Of a stretch of 64,000 nt of DNA, positions 15,967 to 24,097 are shown one piece after another. The translations under genes were made by a program, and so were the position numbers. The DNA lies in the NCBI RefSeq assembly GCF_030676415.1, contig NZ_JAUUTW010000016.1:1-64000 (forward strand). Direction: 5' to 3'. The notes beneath the pieces are model-generated. The model did not search any database and was not told the origin of the DNA. It saw only the letters and a program-made list of their open reading frames with translations. Positions within the stretch are counted from its first letter, which is position 1. Every line of letters starts with the position of its first letter. This DNA is from Peribacillus frigoritolerans. GTDB taxonomy: Bacteria > Bacillota > Bacilli > Bacillales > DSM-1321.

Positions 15967-17208
15967 TTATTTGACTTCCAAGCCATGGGTAAAAAATCCA
16001 ATTTTTTTGCCGTTCTTTTTATTTGTTGCTTGCATGACTGTTTCACCTTTATATAAAGTCTTTCCAGTCTTGAAATCAGCGATTAGAAGTTGGGCAGGCT
16101 TGTATGTTAAAGAGCCCTCTTGATCAAATTCGTTGCCTAATAGGAAGTACACACGCCCATTCTTAAAGGCAGCGAAGTGCTGTTTCTTTTTATTAACAGG
16201 TAAACCTAGCTCCTGGTCATTCGTTAACGTTTGACTGCTTAGGTCAAAGGTTTTAATATGATAATTATCGGATTTCAGATCAATTAGGTAAAGGTTTTTC
16301 CCATCCACATAGCCTGATCTTGCCATGTCCAGGCTAAGCGATTCCTTTTTGGGCAATTTAACCGTTTCTATTTTTTCCGTTTCATAATGATAGGATAACA
16401 GTTTACTTTCATTTGGTTTTTCCTCATAGGGACCATCCTCATGATTTACCCCTTTCATTAAAGAAAATAAAACCATGTTGTTTGGCTGGGAGGGAGCAAT
16501 ATCAATTGGCATCTCTAAATCAACTTGATTGGGGTAAGTAAAGGTTTCAGATAAAAGGGTTTTATCTCTCAAAACTTTCTTATTAGCTAAATCGATCGTA
16601 TACAGATGAACCTCTTTCATTTGCTTGTCATCGTTTGAATTCACATCATTCATCGTTAAAACCTGTAGTTTTGAATGGACCAACTGCACATCCCTGACAT
16701 AAGTATTCATGATTCTCTCTTGATTCGGAAGCTCGATTTGGAAGGAAGTTTCTTCTTCGTCTTTCTTCTCCAGTAAACCGATATCAAATTCCGCTTCCAT
16801 TTTCCCGCTCTTTGTAAATTCGCTATTCACCCAGGCGTAAGCCAGAAAGTCATCGTCTTCATATAAAGAATCAATGGAATCCTTACCACGCATAAATGAA
16901 CGATGTTCTTTTATTAATCTCTCACTTTGATAATCTTGTCTTCCAGATAGTTTTTCCCAGTAAGACTTTTCACTGTCATACGTGGTTTGATTGGATTCAA
17001 ATGTTAATGATTGATAAAATGAACTATTTTCAAACGAAGCATTTATGATCACCGGATCAAGCTCTTTATCATTGCCTTCCAGTGTCTTGAACGTATACTT
17101 TGGAAGGCCGGAAGCGGAGGATGCTACTTTGACATAATAGGTCCCGATGCTTAAGATGACAACCATTCCAATAATGATGCTGCATATATAACGTTTCACC
17201 TTGTTCAC
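15967..17208 (-). CDS. Extracytoplasmic protein of an ABC operon, unknown family
   Basis: A 413-residue protein with one N-terminal membrane anchor (residues 6-26) and a large outside domain. The domain contains short YxxDL(K/A)-type strands (VHLYTIDLANKKVL, NLYLIDLKSDNYHIKTFDLSS, LLIADFKTGKTLYKGE) that look like blades of a beta-propeller. No catalytic motif was recognised. It is the last gene of the GntR-ABC operon, 16 bp after the permease, so it probably works with that exporter or senses its load. Confidence 0.65.
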   Translation of the reverse strand: MNKVKRYICSIIIGMVVILSIGTYYVKVASSASGLPKYTFKTLEGNDKELDPVIINASFENSSFYQSLTFESNQTTYDSEKSYWEKLSGRQDYQSERLIKEHRSFMRGKDSIDSLYEDDDFLAYAWVNSEFTKSGKMEAEFDIGLLEKKDEEETSFQIELPNQERIMNTYVRDVQLVHSKLQVLTMNDVNSNDDKQMKEVHLYTIDLANKKVLRDKTLLSETFTYPNQVDLEMPIDIAPSQPNNMVLFSLMKGVNHEDGPYEEKPNESKLLSYHYETEKIETVKLPKKESLSLDMARSGYVDGKNLYLIDLKSDNYHIKTFDLSSQTLTNDQELGLPVNKKKQHFAAFKNGRVYFLLGNEFDQEGSLTYKPAQLLIADFKTGKTLYKGETVMQATNKKNGKKIGFFTHGLEVK

Positions 17209-17224
17209 TCTCCTTTAATAGTTG

Positions 17225-18058
17225 TTATACGGTAACGCGATTTTTCAATAACCAGGAACCAAGCCAAATCGATAGTCCTGTCACAATGATTCCTAATGCG
17301 AGCAGCAAACCAAATAATTCATTAGGATAAAAATAGAAATTACCAAGCCCCATTACGAAAACAGGAGCTAAAAACAACGCAGCAGTGATTCCGCAATACA
17401 CCAAGCCAAAAATGATACCTTTTATGCGGAAACTCCTTTCAAACATGATGGCTGTGAATAATATCGACATAACCATAAGACCGGCTCCATAGGAAAGCAG
17501 GAATTGCGTGAATGTACTTGGAATGATAAAGGACAAAACAACATTGACACTCATGATGGAAGAAGAAGACATTTCCATATTCAAGAACACTTCAGGCACG
17601 GTTGAATTAAATAGGGCATTTTCCATTGGTAAAATGATAATCTGCAAAGCAATCAATCCTAACACCATCAAAAAGATGGCCGTGGCTTTGGAAAAATAGA
17701 TTGTTAATCTGGATGTCGGTAACATCAAAAGGCGATAAATGAACGTATTCTTTCCAAACCAATCACGGTACCAAATAAGGAAAATGTAAAAAATAAGAGC
17801 AACGGCACTTAACGCAATCGGTCCTTGAAACCAGAGGGAATTGGCGATATAGGTAAAATCAATGCCACCATTATTGGTTACAAAGGCGGCTTCGGATAGT
17901 CTTTCTTCCGACATGGTATCCCTGGCTCCATTAAGAAAATTCTTCGTTCCAATGATCACTCCAACAAATTGCGAAACCAAGGTGATCAACAATAAGCTAA
18001 TATAGATTTTACTGAATCGATTGATTTCAAAATTCACTAGCTTTAAATATCGCATCAT
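17225..18058 (-). CDS. ABC transporter permease
   Basis: A 277-residue protein with six predicted membrane helices in the ABC-2-like arrangement. A long outer loop (residues 40-65) follows helix 1. It overlaps the ATPase gene by 4 bases (ATGA). With the ATPase it forms an export or antibiotic-resistance-type transporter like Bacillus YtrBC or YhcGHI; the substrate is unknown. Confidence 0.75.
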   Translation of the reverse strand: MMRYLKLVNFEINRFSKIYISLLLITLVSQFVGVIIGTKNFLNGARDTMSEERLSEAAFVTNNGGIDFTYIANSLWFQGPIALSAVALIFYIFLIWYRDWFGKNTFIYRLLMLPTSRLTIYFSKATAIFLMVLGLIALQIIILPMENALFNSTVPEVFLNMEMSSSSIMSVNVVLSFIIPSTFTQFLLSYGAGLMVMSILFTAIMFERSFRIKGIIFGLVYCGITAALFLAPVFVMGLGNFYFYPNELFGLLLALGIIVTGLSIWLGSWLLKNRVTV

Positions 18059-18741
18059 GCTTGATACACCTCTCTCATTACATCGACTACCGATTTTCCT
18101 TCCTCTTCCCGCATTTCTTCTGTATTGAACTCTCTTAACACTGTACCATTATCCAATAAAATGACCTTGTCGATTAAATGTTCAATATCACCGATTTCAT
18201 GGGTCGTGATGATGACTCCTCTATCTTCAATAAGGTGGCTCGCAAAGACATCGGCAATTTGCTCGCGGCTAAACATATCGATTCCCGAAAATGGTTCGTC
18301 CATCAGTACATAATCCACGTCAAGGGACAATCCAAGCATCAGGTTGAGCTTAGCTGTATTCCCTTTTGACAATTCCGAAATGGGGGTCTCCTCTTTAAGC
18401 TTGAAGAAACCCATTAATTGGTTAGCTCTTCTGGAATTCCATGAAGTATAGAAATCCGCCATGAAAACCATAGCCTGTTTAATGGTCATTTGCGGAAGCA
18501 TGATCGGTGCGTCGGGAATGAAGGTGATTTTTTCATAACTGTCCTTCGTCATCTTTTGATCATCGATCAGGATTTCACCTTTATATGGCGTCAAACCCAT
18601 AATGGCTTTGAGTGTAGTCGTTTTCCCGACACCATTTATCCCAATCAGACACGTGACTTCCCCTTTATTAGCTGTAAAAGAAACACCATCCAAGATTTTT
18701 TTCCGGCCGTATTTCTTGGAAATCTTTTTTACTTCTATCAT
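18055..18741 (-). CDS. ABC transporter ATP-binding protein (YtrB/YhcG type)
   Basis: A 228-residue ATPase. Walker A is GINGVGKTTT (residues 33-42), the signature is degenerate (LSKGNTAKLN instead of LSGGQ), Walker B is YVLMDEPFSG and the H-loop is TTHE. The LSKG form is typical of ATPases in GntR-controlled Bacillus operons such as ytr and yhc. The gene overlaps both neighbours by 4 bases, showing tight coupling. Confidence 0.88.
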   Translation of the reverse strand: MIEVKKISKKYGRKKILDGVSFTANKGEVTCLIGINGVGKTTTLKAIMGLTPYKGEILIDDQKMTKDSYEKITFIPDAPIMLPQMTIKQAMVFMADFYTSWNSRRANQLMGFFKLKEETPISELSKGNTAKLNLMLGLSLDVDYVLMDEPFSGIDMFSREQIADVFASHLIEDRGVIITTHEIGDIEHLIDKVILLDNGTVLREFNTEEMREEEGKSVVDVMREVYQA

Positions 18742-19118
18742 TTTTCTTCCTCCTCCCTTATTTCTTCCGAATATTTTTCTTTAACCACACGAAGCAGTTC
18801 ATCAACTGGTACATTAATCGGACGAATCGCATCGACAAACGAATCGACGGCTGCCAAAATCAATTCCTGCCTCACAGCTTGTAGAATCGTTTCATTCGTC
18901 GTGATTTGACTGGGAAAATTTCGTTCAGTGTGAATCAAGCCCTGTTCCTCCATTTCTTTATACGCTTTTTGAGCGGTATTGGGATTTATATTCAGTGAAG
19001 CCGCCAGTTCTCTTCGGGAGGGAATTTCCTGTCCAGCCACGAATTTGCCTATGGCTATTTGTTCTTTAAAATGCCTAACGACTTGCAGATATACCGGTTC
19101 CCGGGTATTTACGTTCAT
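18738..19118 (-). CDS. GntR-family regulator, YtrA subfamily
   Basis: A 126-residue protein consisting of a GntR winged helix (residues 8-75: PVYLQVVRHFKEQI, IPSRRELAASLNINPNTAQKAYKEME) and a short helical tail without a ligand domain, as in YtrA/YhcF. ATG 19118 is preferred over the upstream GTG because GGGGGTGG lies five bases before it. It is first in the operon and overlaps the ATPase gene. YtrA-type repressors are usually relieved by cell-wall antibiotics. Confidence 0.88.
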   Translation of the reverse strand: MNVNTREPVYLQVVRHFKEQIAIGKFVAGQEIPSRRELAASLNINPNTAQKAYKEMEEQGLIHTERNFPSQITTNETILQAVRQELILAAVDSFVDAIRPINVPVDELLRVVKEKYSEEIREEEEK

Positions 19119-19157
19119 TAAAACCACCCCCTATTTATTTTAAAAAATCTGATATGC

Positions 19158-19224
19158 GTGTATGTACTAAGTGGTTCATACACCTTATAGATGTACTATA
19201 CCCGTAGTACACCTAAGCTGTCAA
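19158..19224 (-). promoter_or_regulatory. Promoter and two operators of the GntR-ABC operon
   Basis: On the minus strand TTGACA (19224-19219) and TATAGT (19200-19195) are 18 bp apart. GTACTA-N6-TAGTAC (19193-19210) overlaps the -10 box. GTGTATG-N12-CATACAC (19158-19183) lies just downstream. Both carry the TAC/GTA-rich dyads common for YtrA-type GntR sites; autoregulation is inferred. Confidence 0.75.
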
Positions 19225-19243
19225 TAAAGAATTTAAACAAAAT

Positions 19244-19279
19244 GAAAACCCCCGAATGCTTGGTACAGTCGGGGTTTTC
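19244..19279. terminator. Terminator of the AAA ATPase gene
   Basis: GAAAACCCCCGA and TCGGGGTTTTC form a stem with a 13-base loop. The minus strand continues with TTTTC-type sequence. Confidence 0.8.
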
Positions 19280-19311
19280 GATAATTTACTTTAGAAGGAG
19301 ATCGTAAAATC

Positions 19312-20067
19312 TCATTCGAACAGATGATGAAGCAGACGATCTTTATCTTCAAAAAACTGTTTCATTAACAAATAATGATTGGACTCCTCTAAAGCCACCT
19401 CACTCATTCCCTCATCTGAAATTTGAAGGATTTTAGCATCCGGGTAGGCCATGATGATCGGGGAATGGGTGGAAATGATGAATTGGGAACCTTGTTCGGC
19501 AAGCTCATTTATCCTGGCCAGCATCGATATTTGTCTCAATGGTGACAAAGCAGCTTCAGGCTCATCGAGGATATACAATCCATTACCTTGAAATCGTTCT
19601 ACAAAGGCTGAAAAAAACGATTCCCCATGAGATTGCTGGTGAAGTGACTTGCCACCGAAGGAATCGATGATTTTCGACCCAAATGATGCCTCCCTGTCCA
19701 ATTCCTCTATATTCGTAGCTAAATTATAAAAGGTTTCCGCCCTAAAGAAAAAATGATCCTTCGGTTTGTACACGCCTTTTTTCAAACGGAGGTATTCGTC
19801 CAAATTGGAATGTGAATCATAATTGGAAAAATTGAAATTCAGCGTTCCGCCTTCCGGATTGAAGCCATACGCAATCGCAATACCTTCAAGCAAGGTGGAC
19901 TTTCCCATTCCATTTTCCCCGATAACATAAGTAACACTGGGATGAAAAGCCACTTCCTGAAGGTGCTTGATAACCGGCAGATCAAGAGGGAAATGGTCAT
20001 ACGAAGATATTCGGTCTCTATTCAGGTAGATGCCCCTGATATACTGTGAATCATAATCCAGTTTCAT
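19312..20067 (-). CDS. AAA-family ATPase (COG3910-like)
   Basis: A 251-residue soluble ATPase: Walker A GENGMGKSTL (about residues 49-58), signature-like SHGESFFSAF, Walker B GLYILDEPEAALSP and an STHSP switch. This is the single-domain SMC/ABC-like predicted ATPase group without a membrane partner. Its role is unknown; related proteins act in DNA repair or defence. It is monocistronic. Confidence 0.82.
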   Translation of the reverse strand: MKLDYDSQYIRGIYLNRDRISSYDHFPLDLPVIKHLQEVAFHPSVTYVIGENGMGKSTLLEGIAIAYGFNPEGGTLNFNFSNYDSHSNLDEYLRLKKGVYKPKDHFFFRAETFYNLATNIEELDREASFGSKIIDSFGGKSLHQQSHGESFFSAFVERFQGNGLYILDEPEAALSPLRQISMLARINELAEQGSQFIISTHSPIIMAYPDAKILQISDEGMSEVALEESNHYLLMKQFFEDKDRLLHHLFE

Positions 20068-20190
20068 TTGTAATCACCTTCTGTAGAATATATTTAGAGC
20101 GCATATGTGTCCTTCTTACATTCCATTAAGACTACAATCCAAGACGCCATTGATTAGCCCAATTGCTAGATTGATAATGTTTGATTCTAA

Positions 20191-20459
20191 ATGACCGCCC
20201 ACTTTGGATTAGTGTTACGTGAAATCCTTAGCTATTTAAAAAAGCAAAAAATCTCGATTCCTGGGGAAGTGGCCATTGTCAGCATTGATGAGCTTATACG
20301 GAGTTTTATGAACCATCCATCACAACAATCGGACAACCCATACAGCAAATGGGAATTAAAACAGCAGAGTTATTATTGAACCGGATAACTAATTCGGATC
20401 AGACCCCGTACATTACTTACCGGTTTGCCCCCGAACTGATTGTTCGAAGTTCATGCTAA
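20191..20459 (+). pseudogene. Remnant of a LacI-family regulator (C-terminal end)
   Basis: The first frame reads KKQKISIPGEVAIVSIDELIRSFMNHPS. After a shift of frame near 20318 it continues ITTIGQPIQQMGIKTAELLL, then ITYRFAPELIVRSSC and TAA (20457-20459). This is the classic end of a LacI/GalR sugar-binding domain. No DNA-binding domain or first two thirds remain. It is dead by truncation and frameshift. Confidence 0.8.
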
Positions 20460-20465
20460 TTGCTC

Positions 20466-20498
20466 AAAAAAAAACGGCAGTTCGCATTCACTGCCGTT
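20466..20498 (-). terminator. Terminator of the GrpB gene
   Basis: Minus strand AACGGCAGT-GAATGCGA-ACTGCCGTT followed by T9. Confidence 0.88.
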
Positions 20499-20538
20499 AC
20501 CATCTTTCAGGTAATTTACAGAAACATGGCTAAATCTT

Positions 20539-21072
20539 TCACCTTTGAAACCACCCGCCATTCACCTCATTTTTAGCTGATTCTATGACATTCAGGATAA
20601 ATGGCGCTTTCGCTTTGGTGTACCCCACTATATCAGCAGGATGCTTTTGAGCTAAGGTTAATTTTAATTGCTGATATTGTTTCCGTACGTCAGGATGGCT
20701 TCTTAGATAATCCCTAAATGAAAGTTGATTCTTCCACTGTTCACTTCCGAATCTATAGATATGCAAATGGTGTGTCCCTGCCCTCCATCGGCCTTTTCTA
20801 AAAAAACGCCTTTCGGGAAACTCCTTATGCGGGACAAATTCATACCCAATCGATTTCAATGGTTCAATGAACGTGTCAACTTCATCTAAATGTTGGACGC
20901 CCGCCATGATGTCCAAAATCGGTTTTGCCTCCAACCCTTCGACAGATGTACTTCCAATATGCTCAACACAAAGGGAATAGTTCTTTAAAACTTCCATGAT
21001 CCTCGCTTTTTCCTGTTGAAATTCACTAATCCAATCAGGGTTATAATCCTCGATCTTAACTGTATTCCCCAT
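20539..21072 (-). CDS. GrpB/UPF0157-family nucleotidyltransferase-like protein
   Basis: A 177-residue protein with the GrpB core: VEHIGSTSVEGLEAKPILDIMAGV (residues 37-60, nucleotidyltransferase GSTSV-xG plus KPxxDI) and a later HHLHIYRFGSEQW and LSFRDYLRSHP. The family is fused to CoaE in some bacteria and its function is uncertain. ATG 21072 fits family length; a TTG 12 bases upstream (21084) is possible and neither has a strong ribosome site. Confidence 0.85.
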   Translation of the reverse strand: MGNTVKIEDYNPDWISEFQQEKARIMEVLKNYSLCVEHIGSTSVEGLEAKPILDIMAGVQHLDEVDTFIEPLKSIGYEFVPHKEFPERRFFRKGRWRAGTHHLHIYRFGSEQWKNQLSFRDYLRSHPDVRKQYQQLKLTLAQKHPADIVGYTKAKAPFILNVIESAKNEVNGGWFQR

Positions 21073-21111
21073 GTACTCACTCAACTTTTCATGAAATAGT
21101 ATTGTCAGCCA

Positions 21112-21612
21112 TCATTTTTCATCACGTGACCATTTGACGATAGGATCTTGCGAGCTCGGCTCATAATAAGTTCCGGCATACACCTTTTCTTTTCCCGTTA
21201 TTTTATTCGTTCGGATGACTGTATATCTTCCTTTATCATAATTTTTGGTAAGATAATATTTCCGGTATGAAAACCCTTTTTCGGGACCGGTTAATTTTTC
21301 TTTAGATTTATAATTCTGCGGCTTGTTCAAGCTCTCTTTCACGACACTTTTAATATTCAGCGGAGTGGCCTCAAGCTTAACACCATTTCGGAAATCGACA
21401 CTCCTGGTCTCGGTTTTCCCTGAAGGCACGGATGCCATTTCGACCGTATCTTGGTTTTGTTCCGAGAAAGACTTTGTGACACTGTATGAATAAAGGATGT
21501 TCATGGAACTAATATTGTCTTTCATTTTTCCAGCAAATTCAGGCATGGTAAAATTCAATAGAAAAGTGATCGATATACATACGATTAATAAGATAAGCGA
21601 AATTTTCTTCAT
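21112..21612 (-). CDS. Hypothetical exported protein
   Basis: A 166-residue protein with an N-terminal membrane segment (MKKISLILLIVCISITFLL) and a basic, Tyr/Lys-rich outside domain that ends WSRDEK. No family was recognised. It begins 2 bp after the stop of the small membrane protein gene before it, so the three small genes from 21980 leftward appear to be one operon. Confidence 0.55.
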   Translation of the reverse strand: MKKISLILLIVCISITFLLNFTMPEFAGKMKDNISSMNILYSYSVTKSFSEQNQDTVEMASVPSGKTETRSVDFRNGVKLEATPLNIKSVVKESLNKPQNYKSKEKLTGPEKGFSYRKYYLTKNYDKGRYTVIRTNKITGKEKVYAGTYYEPSSQDPIVKWSRDEK

Positions 21613-21614
21613 AT

Positions 21615-21842
21615 TTACTCTTTCTCAACTATGTATTCTTGTAATTCAACTTGTTCATTTCCCTTGGGAATAATTCCAAATTTAGCGATTAATAGAATGG
21701 CAAGAAAACTGAAACAGCAAAAACTAGTATTATCACTTGTAATAAATGAAGCCGGTATAATACGAGATGCCAGCAATGAATTCAAAATATAAGAAAAAAG
21801 AAAACCCGAATAGGATAGGCAAATCAGGTAGTTTCCAATCAA
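21615..21842 (-). CDS. Small membrane protein
   Basis: A 75-residue protein with two hydrophobic segments (about 4-24 and 38-56) and an acidic tail. The start is TTG at 21842 with AAGAGG nearby; spacing is short, so the start is uncertain. It is the middle gene of a three-gene set. No family was recognised. Confidence 0.5.
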   Translation of the reverse strand: MIGNYLICLSYSGFLFSYILNSLLASRIIPASFITSDNTSFCCFSFLAILLIAKFGIIPKGNEQVELQEYIVEKE

Positions 21843-21851
21843 TATCCTCTT

Positions 21852-21980
21852 TTAATGTGCATACTCCGATTTAATTCCATTCCTGATACTGACACAATGT
21901 CTAAATTGCCTAATGAGACCGTATGTGAAACCAATAATTAACATGACTGCAATGAGAAAATCAATTATTGCTTCCTCCAC
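21852..21980 (-). CDS. Very small membrane protein (42 aa)
   Basis: GTG 21980 is preceded by a near-ideal AAGGAGGAG at normal distance. The product MEEAIIDFLIAVMLIIGFTY followed by GLIRQFRHCVSIRNGI is one membrane helix with a basic cytosolic end. It stops 9 bp before the next small membrane gene, so it is the probable first gene of that operon. The evidence is the ribosome site, the clean helix and the spacing; no homologue is known to me. Confidence 0.55.
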   Translation of the reverse strand: MEEAIIDFLIAVMLIIGFTYGLIRQFRHCVSIRNGIKSEYAH

Positions 21981-22101
21981 TTTTACTCCTCCTTGGTCAT
22001 TTGCTCTAATCAAAAAACTTGTAAAATATTACATTAAACTCATCATATACCATTTACGATAAAATGATAAATATTTCCTACTTTAATATTGGATTTGTAT
22101 C

Positions 22102-22691
22102 ATGAAAATTTTTGTAAAAGTCCTTTTATCGCTATGTATGATTCTTTATTTATTATTCTTACAATACTCATTTTATTTAAAACCTTCTCGATAACCGAAA
22201 TAAATAATCATATTAGTTTTTCCTTCAATGCCCGCTATTGGGGATCCCATAACTTCATCCCTTTTAAAACCATTTTCCATTACCTCTTCTTAGCGGATGT
22301 AAATACATCCATCCGGATTGAGAACATAGTAGGGAATATCATCGGTTTTGTACCATTTGGCTTAATGCTTCCATTACTATCAAAAAGGTTTTCCCAATTC
22401 AAATCGATTTTGATTGCAACATTCTGTTTTAGCTTCACATACGAGATTCTTCAGCTTTTATTTGAATTAGGAAGTTTTGATACCGATGATTTGATCCTGT
22501 ATACTCTCGGTGGGATTATAGGATACCTGCCGATTAAGCTGTTTTTACACAGTTTTCAAAAAAAATGGAACCAATCGCAGTCAAGCCCAAGGACAGTAAT
22601 TTACTGTCTTTGTTTTGTGACAAGGTCCTTTTTCCGCAGCGTACGAATTAATCGCGTGTGGGTCGATTTATCCGCTTTTGTTGATAGATGA
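22102..22691 (+). pseudogene. VanZ-like membrane protein with a 5' frameshift
   Basis: ATG 22102 begins MKIFVKVLLSLCMILYLLFL, a normal VanZ first helix, but this frame stops at 22189-22191. The rest of the family signature is in another frame: NFIPFKTIFHYL, VGNIIGFVPFGLMLPLL and FSFTYEILQLLFELGSFDTDDL. One base shift near 22150-22170 would restore it. The tail also runs through a terminator hairpin, so the original stop may have been earlier, near the poly-A run at 22560. A mutation or sequencing error is possible. Confidence 0.7.
22589..22616 (+). terminator. Terminator of the VanZ-like gene
   Basis: AAGGACAGT-AATTT-ACTGTCTT followed by TGTTTTG. It lies within the present frame end, hinting that the ancestral gene stopped before it. 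Confidence 0.65.
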
Positions 22692-22775
22692 ATTCAATGT
22701 TCTTATTCTTACGTTTAAAGTGAGATGAGGTTTCAATATAAAGGAAAATATACCTAATATTACTGTAGATGCATA

Positions 22776-23210
22776 AAAAAAAGACCACCAGCTTGGTGGT
22801 TACATTTTGTAGACAAAAGGGGTTCTATCAAAATTTTAAAACAAAGTTGATTGGAACGGAAGGTGCGAGACTCCTGCGGGAAAAGCGCGTCGAGGGGAGA
22901 CCCCGCAGGCGCAAGGCGCCGAGGAGGCTCCCGGACCGCCCGCGGAAAGCGAGTGCCTGGAGTGGAAATCGACGTTCGATAAACCTTCATAAAAAAAGAC
23001 CACCAGCTTGGTGGTTACATTTTGTAGACAAAAGGGGTTCTATCAAAATTTTAAAACAAAGTTGATTGGAACGGAAGGTACGAGACTCCTGCGGGAAAAG
23101 CGCGTCTAGGGGAGACCCCACAGGCGAAAGCCAAGGAGGCTCCCCGACCGCCCGCGGAAAGCGAGTGCCTGGAGTGGAAATCGACGTTCGATAAACCTTC
23201 ATAAAAAAAG
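22776..23210. repeat. Tandem duplication: hairpin plus family A repeat (copies A2, A3)
   Basis: Two units of 215 and 212 bp each contain the hairpin ACCACCA-GCT-TGGTGGT, a linker TACATTTTGTAGACAAAAGG and a family A core (22846-22970 and 23061-23182), then GACGTTCGATAAACCTTCAT. A third hairpin (23211-23227) closes the array and is the terminator of modA. Hairpins are at 22784-22800, 22999-23015 and 23211-23227. Copy A3 has drifted inside the core (GGCGAAAGCCAAGG). Reading frames over it are artefacts. Confidence 0.9.
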
Positions 23211-23227
23211 ACCACCAGCTTGGTGGT
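23202..23227 (-). terminator. modA terminator
   Basis: Minus strand ACCACCA-AGC-TGGTGGT followed by CTTTTTTT, touching the modA stop codon. Copies of it precede each unit of the tandem repeat. Confidence 0.85.
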
Positions 23228-24033
23228 TATTTCAAATTTTTAAATCCGTATTTTTCAAAGACTTTCATGGAGGCTTCCGTTTGGAGATAGTCATGGAATA
23301 GCTTGGCTTCATTGGCATGATCCAGGTCATTGATCATTCCGACGGGATATATGATCGGATCGTGTAAATCTGCCTGGGCTGCTGCAATGATTTCAACTTT
23401 TGATGAGTTGAGTGCATCCGTTTTATATACGAGGCCTGCGTCCACGTTTCCCGTTTCCACATATGTAAGCACTTGCCGGACATCCTTGGCATATACCAAT
23501 CGATCTTCAACCTCTTTAAAAAGGTTCATGTTTTCCAAAGTTTGTTTCGCATATTGCCCTGCCGGTACAGACTCTGGAGTGCCAATCGAAATTTTAGCGG
23601 CTTTTGTGAGGTCTTCCAGCGATTCGATTTCCTTTTTGGAATCCTTTTGCACCACCAGCACCAGGTCATTGCCGACTAAATCGATTCCGTTTTTCTCTTC
23701 AATTAGATCTTCCTCTACTAATTTATCAAATTTATCTTCTGCAGCTGAGAAAAACAGGTCAACAGGTGCGCCTTGGGATATCTGTTGCTGAAGTGCTCCA
23801 GAGGCTCCAAAGTTATAATGAACTTCCACATTTGCATTCTCTTTTTCAAAAGACCCTTTTATATCATTTAAGGCATCTTGCAAACTTACAGCTGCGGAAA
23901 CCGTCAATTCCACTTTTTCTCCGGCTTGCGCCTTCATTTCCGTTTTTTCCGCTTCATCATTTGAACAACCTGCGCCCACTGCCGCAAGCAGCATAATCGA
24001 AAAAATCATAAGGTATATTTTTTTCAAAATCAC
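23227..24033 (-). CDS. modA: Molybdate ABC transporter substrate-binding protein ModA
   Basis: A 268-residue lipoprotein with lipobox AVGAGC (Cys near residue 23). The ModA fold shows LTVSAAVSLQDALNDIK at the domain start, FGASGALQQQISQGAPVDLFFSAA (oxyanion-binding Ser/Ala region) and GNVDAGLVYKTDAL. It delivers molybdate or tungstate to ModBC. The start GTG 24033 has GGAAGG close upstream; TTG 24027 is an alternative. No modB or modC lies on either side: downstream are repeats and a broken VanZ gene, upstream a glycosyltransferase. Confidence 0.9.
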   Translation of the reverse strand: MILKKIYLMIFSIMLLAAVGAGCSNDEAEKTEMKAQAGEKVELTVSAAVSLQDALNDIKGSFEKENANVEVHYNFGASGALQQQISQGAPVDLFFSAAEDKFDKLVEEDLIEEKNGIDLVGNDLVLVVQKDSKKEIESLEDLTKAAKISIGTPESVPAGQYAKQTLENMNLFKEVEDRLVYAKDVRQVLTYVETGNVDAGLVYKTDALNSSKVEIIAAAQADLHDPIIYPVGMINDLDHANEAKLFHDYLQTEASMKVFEKYGFKNLK

Positions 24034-24097
24034 TCTTCCTTCCGACCTTTCATTTTAGGATCGCAGCCTTCCGGTTCAGTATGACACAGACTGCATC

